A stretch of DNA of 11,451 bases from an uncultured Bacteroidales bacterium. Lineage in GTDB: Bacteria > Bacteroidota > Bacteroidia > Bacteroidales > Paludibacteraceae. This document shows positions 6,703 through 11,451 of this stretch, one piece after another (position 1 is the first letter of the stretch; each line of letters opens with the position of its first letter). The notes under the pieces are model-generated. The model searched no databases. It saw only the letters and a list, made by a program, of their open reading frames with translations, and was not told the DNA's origin. Position numbers and translations under genes: made by a program. The stretch spans positions 1 to 11,451 of the forward strand of contig USNU01000021.1 in assembly GCA_900556095.1 (NCBI GenBank), read 5' to 3'.

Positions 6703-9700
6703 TCTGTTTTATGCACAATGGATAAACAAGATACTTTCGTATATGCCTTTGCTACCTTCTCTAACATATAGGTATATTTATAGTCATACGCATTTTCCGT
6801 AGTAGGAGAACCATTGACAAGGTATATATTTCTTGAGTTCGCAAATTGCAATATACCATGAATATTGTCTGGATGTAATTTGCCTATCTCGTCCATCATA
6901 CAATGAACAATAAAATCGTCCTTACCACGAGTGGCACGTTTCTTAAATACATTGATAAGCATAATATTAATCATTGCTTTCACAAGAATATCCGTGCCAT
7001 CGGACCCAACACTATTGATTCGCTCTACCCAACCTGTATCATTGTCATTTTCTCTTACCCTAAATTGCAGACAGAAAGTATCACCAATTGAAATTTGCGC
7101 ACGTGCTGATTCGTGTTGCAATTGTTTCATCAAACGGCTTAAATAATCCACCACTTTTTCGTTTATCTCGTTTCTATCTTCTCCTGAGAACAAGTTGATT
7201 TCTCCTAATGAAAGAGCATGTTCTTCGGTAAATTGTTTGATAGATTGGAGCAACTGCATCATCTTGTCATTGGTTTGTTCGGAACGTAGTTCAATAGAAC
7301 GAATTACACCGGCAAATTTCTTTTCAGAGAAATCTCGGTTGATGTCCAAAATAATTTTATCAACATCTGCCTTATGCTGCGTCAAATTGCCGACCTCCCG
7401 GGCAACACGTTGAATCACATCTTTGTAAAGTGCATTTGTTCGGATACGATACTCCTCTATCTTATTTTGAGTTACAAACTCTTCGAGATTAGTTGCAATA
7501 CCTATATAATCTTCATCTTGTACAGGAAGGGTGTTGAAACTAAACAAGTTTTCACTTTCAAAATGACTATTAAATTGGTTTACTGCCATTTTGAAAGATG
7601 TAAATCTTGAATGCCTGGTACTAATAGCCCCTTTTTCCTCACTCAGAAGGGTTTGAATATCTTTATTGGTTACATTCGTATGCGTCTCATACAGAAGATA
7701 TTCCGGCACTCCTTTTTCAATATCCACGAAACGCCGGTACTGTTCCAAGCCGTCTTGATAACGCTGTATCTGCTTTACACAAGAGTCCTCTGCCGATTTC
7801 AGTTCCGTCTGTTTCTGATAATGACGGTTCTGTTTTTCGCGATGTGCTTCGCTCAAAACATTCAACTTATCTTCGTATTGTTTTCGATCAGTTATAAAGC
7901 GGCTTTCTTGACTAAACCACTCTTCGTTGTCAATGTTATAACTTACAACGATACGACGACATTCCTCTATTCGTTTTAATTGCTCTTTTATTTCTTCTAT
8001 CTTTGTTTTTTGATGTTCAATAATAGAAGTATCGGCTCCCCGTCCTACCAATTCTCTGTTATATTCTTTTTGTAAAGTATTGATTTTATCTTGATATTCT
8101 TTTGTTTCGTCTTGCCGCCGCTGTTCTTGTTGTACTTTTAATGTATCCAACCTATCTACATAGGGTTTTATCGCCTCTTTAAGTGCTTTCTCAAGGCGAT
8201 TTTCTTCTTTATCCAATTGTAGTTTTACCTTATTTTTATCTTCTCTTTTCGCGGATATCTTCATAATAAGCGTATTCATCATCTCATTCTTTTCACTGAG
8301 TGATACCGCTATTTGCTCCGCTTCCTCTCGTTGAATGCGCAATATCTCAGTTTCTTTAAGTCTTCGCTTATTCGGAATATTCTCCAATTCTACACGCAGT
8401 GTCGTCTTCTCTTGGTTAAGAGGAGCCAAATCTTTGGATAATTTTATACTAATACGTTTATCAGCCTCTTCTTGCAATAAGTTGATACCAGATAACTGAG
8501 AATGGATATCACTCAATTGCTGCACAAGTTGTTCTTTTTCTTTGCGATACTCTTCTTGGGTATGATGGGTAGTATCCAAAGTGTTGCAATCTATTTTGAT
8601 ACCATACAAGGAATCGCCATCCACCAACGTAGGATTAAGTCCTACCTGATACAAAATTTTGTCTTCGTCAACCACTTTGCCGATATTCTGTTCCCAATCC
8701 GGTTTATTAATAGTAAGCCATTCATAAAAAGATCCAGACCATTGAGATAGTTTTTCCTCTATCTTGGTCAACCTCTCCTGCAGTGCTTTTTCTTTTGCTG
8801 TTAATTCACTTCTTTTGTTGTCAAATTCCGCATGTTTTCTTTTCTGTTCTGCATTTGCCTCCGAACGAAGACACGCAATCTCGCTATCAACGGCTTGGAT
8901 CCGTGCCGCTCCGCTTTGGTCCGCCATATTTAGGTTTTGCAGTTCTTCCTTCGCGTTTTTTATCATATCCTCAAGAGGATGACTATATTGAATTTTTGTG
9001 ATTGTTTCTTGCAGTTGGACTCTCTCTTGAGCAAAAGCCTCAATGCATTCATCCATCCGCACGAGTTCATTATTATACTCATTCCGCACTCTCTTTATCT
9101 CTTTTTCCTTCTCTGCAGTAAGTTTTTCACGCTGCATTTGCAATTGGTTACGTTCATAGTTCAACTCTTCTTTCAAAGATATTTCAAACGCCTTGTGAGC
9201 ATGTTCAATGGTAAGTTTTTGTATCTTATATTTATCCTCAATATCCGATGTCTTTATAAGGCTATTATAAACCATTTTCTCCTGCTCCATAATACTCTTT
9301 AGAGCGGACTCATTTTTGGCACGTTCCAATAGCATTTCAATGTGAAGCGAGTCATATTTTTTCTTTTTCTCCCGAATAGTTCTAAGTTTGCCATCCAACT
9401 CACCAATGTGGCGATTTATCAAATCTTTTTCTTTTTCAAAAGTCTCCTGTGCCTCTCTAAGTTTTTTACTAATCTTTTCTATTTGTTCTCGAACGGTTTG
9501 CAGTTCTTGCTCGTCTAATGGCAGTTGTTCCCGCGCCTTTGCGACCGCGGTATTCAATTGTTTCCAGATTTGAGTGATCTGATGTTCTGTAGCCACCACT
9601 TCCCGATAACGTTCTATCAGTGTATTTGCCTTTATGCGTACCGCTATATCTCCGTTTTTATCTTTTGCATACCAACAATGAATATCTTTATATTCACTTT

Positions 9701-10361
9701 CAAACCTCTTTATCAGTGAGCGAAAGGCTTGCAAATTGAGTACAGTTTCGCCATTTGTCATAGAGTGAATAATTGTATCCTTTACAAAATCTGCATCCAA
9801 TTTGCTATTCAGAAATACATTCTGGATACTACGAGGTATATTCTGGTACTTACTGCTTTCTATGATGGCATACTTATCAAACTTATGTGCTCTATCATGC
9901 GTATTGCCAAAGATAATATCACGATACATCTCATAGCGATCAATAACTGCACTTATGTCTGCACCACCTTTGACAATACGTTGTCGAATGGTCACCCAGT
10001 CGCTTGTAACCTCACCTTTATCATCTATCAACCATCCATCAGAATAAGGAGCATCTATAAAACGAAAGACGGCTCTCCCCTGATGACGGTGTACAAGAAT
10101 CGTATAAGCACCGTATTCTCGTGCTACCTCATATACAATATAAGAATTGGCATGAGGGAAATAGAACTCGTCAAAAGACTGTTGCCCCTGACGTATGCCC
10201 AAGTGCTGTTTGTCTGCATTGTAAAAAAACAGCAAAGCCCTCAGTATGGTAGACTTACCAACGCCCTGTGTACCGATAAAATGCACATTGCCGTCAAGCG
10301 GAATAATCTCATGACGAATATGTGCACTATTGATAAAAACAATCTTACTCAGGTATCTCAT
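6699..10361 (-). CDS. jetC: Wadjet JetC/MksB-like SMC ATPase (DUF3584-type)
   Basis: Likely the SMC motor of the defence complex, a DNA-loop-extruding ATPase; 1220 residues. Seen: Walker A GTQGVGKST at 30-38 in an N-terminal head (to about 255). A long charged coiled coil runs from about 260 to 530. A non-coiled hinge-like block follows at about 535-600, including FYEWLTINKPDWEQNIGKVV. A second coiled coil extends to about 915, then a neck region to about 1085. The C-terminal head has INSVGSDGTDILVKAM (1115-1130), in the place of the ABC signature, and Walker B FIVHCMMDE ending in D1157-E1158. There is no CxxC zinc hook at the apex, which argues against SbcC/Rad50. The order and partners (jetB before, jetD after) fit JetC/MksB. 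It overlaps jetB by 17 bases and jetD by 4. The region is clearly more A+T-rich than polA. The SMC assignment is secure; the exact subfamily is from memory of the DUF3584 family. Confidence 0.9.
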   Translation of the reverse strand: MRYLSKIVFINSAHIRHEIIPLDGNVHFIGTQGVGKSTILRALLFFYNADKQHLGIRQGQQSFDEFYFPHANSYIVYEVAREYGAYTILVHRHQGRAVFRFIDAPYSDGWLIDDKGEVTSDWVTIRQRIVKGGADISAVIDRYEMYRDIIFGNTHDRAHKFDKYAIIESSKYQNIPRSIQNVFLNSKLDADFVKDTIIHSMTNGETVLNLQAFRSLIKRFESEYKDIHCWYAKDKNGDIAVRIKANTLIERYREVVATEHQITQIWKQLNTAVAKAREQLPLDEQELQTVREQIEKISKKLREAQETFEKEKDLINRHIGELDGKLRTIREKKKKYDSLHIEMLLERAKNESALKSIMEQEKMVYNSLIKTSDIEDKYKIQKLTIEHAHKAFEISLKEELNYERNQLQMQREKLTAEKEKEIKRVRNEYNNELVRMDECIEAFAQERVQLQETITKIQYSHPLEDMIKNAKEELQNLNMADQSGAARIQAVDSEIACLRSEANAEQKRKHAEFDNKRSELTAKEKALQERLTKIEEKLSQWSGSFYEWLTINKPDWEQNIGKVVDEDKILYQVGLNPTLVDGDSLYGIKIDCNTLDTTHHTQEEYRKEKEQLVQQLSDIHSQLSGINLLQEEADKRISIKLSKDLAPLNQEKTTLRVELENIPNKRRLKETEILRIQREEAEQIAVSLSEKNEMMNTLIMKISAKREDKNKVKLQLDKEENRLEKALKEAIKPYVDRLDTLKVQQEQRRQDETKEYQDKINTLQKEYNRELVGRGADTSIIEHQKTKIEEIKEQLKRIEECRRIVVSYNIDNEEWFSQESRFITDRKQYEDKLNVLSEAHREKQNRHYQKQTELKSAEDSCVKQIQRYQDGLEQYRRFVDIEKGVPEYLLYETHTNVTNKDIQTLLSEEKGAISTRHSRFTSFKMAVNQFNSHFESENLFSFNTLPVQDEDYIGIATNLEEFVTQNKIEEYRIRTNALYKDVIQRVAREVGNLTQHKADVDKIILDINRDFSEKKFAGVIRSIELRSEQTNDKMMQLLQSIKQFTEEHALSLGEINLFSGEDRNEINEKVVDYLSRLMKQLQHESARAQISIGDTFCLQFRVRENDNDTGWVERINSVGSDGTDILVKAMINIMLINVFKKRATRGKDDFIVHCMMDEIGKLHPDNIHGILQFANSRNIYLVNGSPTTENAYDYKYTYMLEKVAKAYTKVSCLSIVHKTE

Positions 10362-10890
10362 CTTCGTTAGATATGGTTAGCATATTTACTAAATCTTCCG
10401 CATACCGAATAGCGGAGGTTACCTTATACGTCTCATCGGTTTCATTGATGCACTCTATAAAATTCATGCCCCTAAGTTCATCTATCAGTTTATTCACACA
10501 ATCTTCGTTGGTGCGCTCTTTGGGAAACAAGTGCTTTGTTTTATCCCGCAATTCAACATCCAAACTGATTCTCTCTAAGATAGTTGCCTTGCGAAATTGA
10601 TAGCCTACCGAGAACGCCATATCATAGGCTTTCAAATAATCCAAACAATCCACCCATTGACCAAAGGCACGCAGTTTGTCTTCTATCCTTTGCTTGGATT
10701 CACCAATCTTCGAGAAATAAAAATACCCCTCACCGGACTCCACCTTATAACCTATTTCCTCAAAATAGGCTATATATTCTTCCAAGTTTTCCTCCATTTC
10801 GGCATATAGTTCTTTCGTTTCGGAACTATCTACCATAATAAAGCCGCCTTTAATGAGGCGTTCAAAGATATTTTGGGTTTTATTTCGCAT
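10345..10890 (-). CDS. jetB: Wadjet JetB/MksE-like winged-helix subunit
   Basis: Likely the KITE-type winged-helix subunit that sits on the kleisin JetA and regulates the JetC ATPase; 181 residues. Seen: an N-terminal segment NIFERLIKGGFIMVDS (7-22) and ELYAEMEENLEEYIAYFEEIGY (28-48, read with its flanks) that resemble the start of MksE/MukE-type condensin subunits. A beta-wing-like GEGYFYFSKIG lies at 53-63. A second possible winged helix at about 125-175 includes FIECINETDETYKVTSA. It has no transmembrane segment and no catalytic motif. The ATG at 10888-10890 lies inside the jetA 3' end (11-base overlap), and the gene overlaps jetC by 17 bases, so expression is probably coupled. The small size and the position between a kleisin-like gene and an SMC gene are strong contextual support. 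Confidence 0.82.
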   Translation of the reverse strand: MRNKTQNIFERLIKGGFIMVDSSETKELYAEMEENLEEYIAYFEEIGYKVESGEGYFYFSKIGESKQRIEDKLRAFGQWVDCLDYLKAYDMAFSVGYQFRKATILERISLDVELRDKTKHLFPKERTNEDCVNKLIDELRGMNFIECINETDETYKVTSAIRYAEDLVNMLTISNEDEIPE

Positions 10891-11451
10891 ATATCAATGG
10901 GTATTCTATATTTTGAAATGATTTATAGGTATCTGTGATACGACATTCCGCGGGGTGTGTAACCGCTATCTGACAAAATAGTGTAAGATGGTCGGAGATG
11001 GTTCGCTTCATCGGATAATCATATTGAAGAATAAAACTAAATAAATCATACGATGATGCAGCAAAAGCATTCCATACCTCATTAGGATTAACAACGGAAA
11101 TCTCTACATTATGTTCCTCCATCTCATCCGCCGAGAAAGCCTCTGCTAAAGAACGAGCCTTTTGACGAATATGGTTGGTTGCTGCTACTTTTTGTAGCAA
11201 CGTAGCCATTTCGTCACTTGAACGCAATAATTCTAAAGATAATCGAGTCGGATAATACGGGCGTTTCTCCATCCAAACAGGGTTGATTTCGCCAACCACT
11301 TGTCTCACATTGGTGTCAGCGGTCCATCTATGTTGGTCTTTTAAGTACTTTATCTGGCGAATCTTTTTGTATAACTTATTTTGTTGTTCTATTTGATTAA
11401 GATATATTATTATCTGCTTATCAATCTCCAGCAAGTTATGAAATGCTTCCG
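10880..11451 (-). CDS. jetA: Wadjet JetA/MksF-like kleisin subunit, C-terminal part only
   Basis: The frame is open to the right window edge, so only the last 190 or so codons are visible and the true start lies outside. A TTG at 11432-11434 is internal to the frame and need not be the start, since the frame continues upstream without a stop (reading EAFHNLLEIDKQ). Seen: a helical, Gln/Lys-rich stretch near the visible start, then RPYYPTRLSLELLRSSDEMA, an acidic FSADEMEEHNVEISVVNP segment, and an all-helical C-terminal end. No catalytic motif is present. I do not recognise the sequence by itself. The call rests on position: first visible gene of an operon that continues with JetB-, JetC- and JetD-like genes, where the kleisin JetA/MksF is expected. 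JetA proteins of known systems are roughly 450-500 residues, so about 300 may be missing. Confidence 0.65.
   Translation of the reverse strand, partial: EAFHNLLEIDKQIIIYLNQIEQQNKLYKKIRQIKYLKDQHRWTADTNVRQVVGEINPVWMEKRPYYPTRLSLELLRSSDEMATLLQKVAATNHIRQKARSLAEAFSADEMEEHNVEISVVNPNEVWNAFAASSYDLFSFILQYDYPMKRTISDHLTLFCQIAVTHPAECRITDTYKSFQNIEYPLIYAK

Noticed and set aside
6699..10361. JetC as an SbcC/Rad50 repair ATPase
   Set aside because: No CxxC zinc hook at the coiled-coil apex and no SbcD nuclease neighbour; the partners are MksE-like and TOPRIM proteins.
9729..10370. Plus-strand open frame of 213 codons opposite the start of jetC
   Set aside because: It lies entirely antisense to the well-supported JetC head and the end of jetB, is Cys/Ile/Tyr-rich with no recognisable domain, and looks like a shadow frame.
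1..11451. CRISPR array, tRNA, rRNA or insertion sequence
   Set aside because: No regularly spaced repeats, no tRNA-like T-loop in a non-coding gap, and no transposase or terminal inverted repeats were seen.

Overview
The window looks like chromosomal DNA from a member of the Bacteroidota, probably Bacteroidales. Two divergent promoters match the Bacteroidetes sigma-factor consensus (TTTG, a 20-base spacer, TAnnTTTG). The methionyl-tRNA synthetase has the KISTS form of the KMSKS loop, which I associate with this phylum. Translation starts lack clear Shine-Dalgarno sequences. I do not name a genus.

Left part (1-5469), housekeeping genes of about 55% G+C in the lines I counted. metG (minus strand, 3' end cut by the window edge) is divergent from a gene for a YbhN-type membrane protein of the lysylphosphatidylglycerol-synthase transmembrane superfamily (plus strand). 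That gene converges on polA (minus strand). This PolA is unusual: it has the 5'-3' exonuclease and the polymerase, but the 3'-5' exonuclease domain between them is replaced by a polar, repetitive linker of about 80 residues. The linker contains a beta-clamp-like LDLF motif.

Middle (5470-5850): a 381-base spacer with no gene. It holds a hairpin and a 14-base direct repeat.

Right part (5851-11451), more A+T-rich: four overlapping minus-strand genes transcribed towards polA. They form a Wadjet/MksBEFG-type SMC defence operon in the order jetA (5' end off the window), jetB/mksE, jetC/mksB and jetD/mksG. By analogy with characterised Wadjet systems, JetA (kleisin), JetB (winged-helix partner) and JetC (SMC ATPase) would form a loop-extruding motor that recognises small closed circular DNA, and the TOPRIM nuclease JetD would cut it, giving protection against plasmids. 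The SMC subunit resembles the large DUF3584/MksB-like ATPases rather than SbcC/Rad50, and JetD is short. This may therefore be a divergent Wadjet branch. The composition change suggests the operon was acquired beside a core polA locus.
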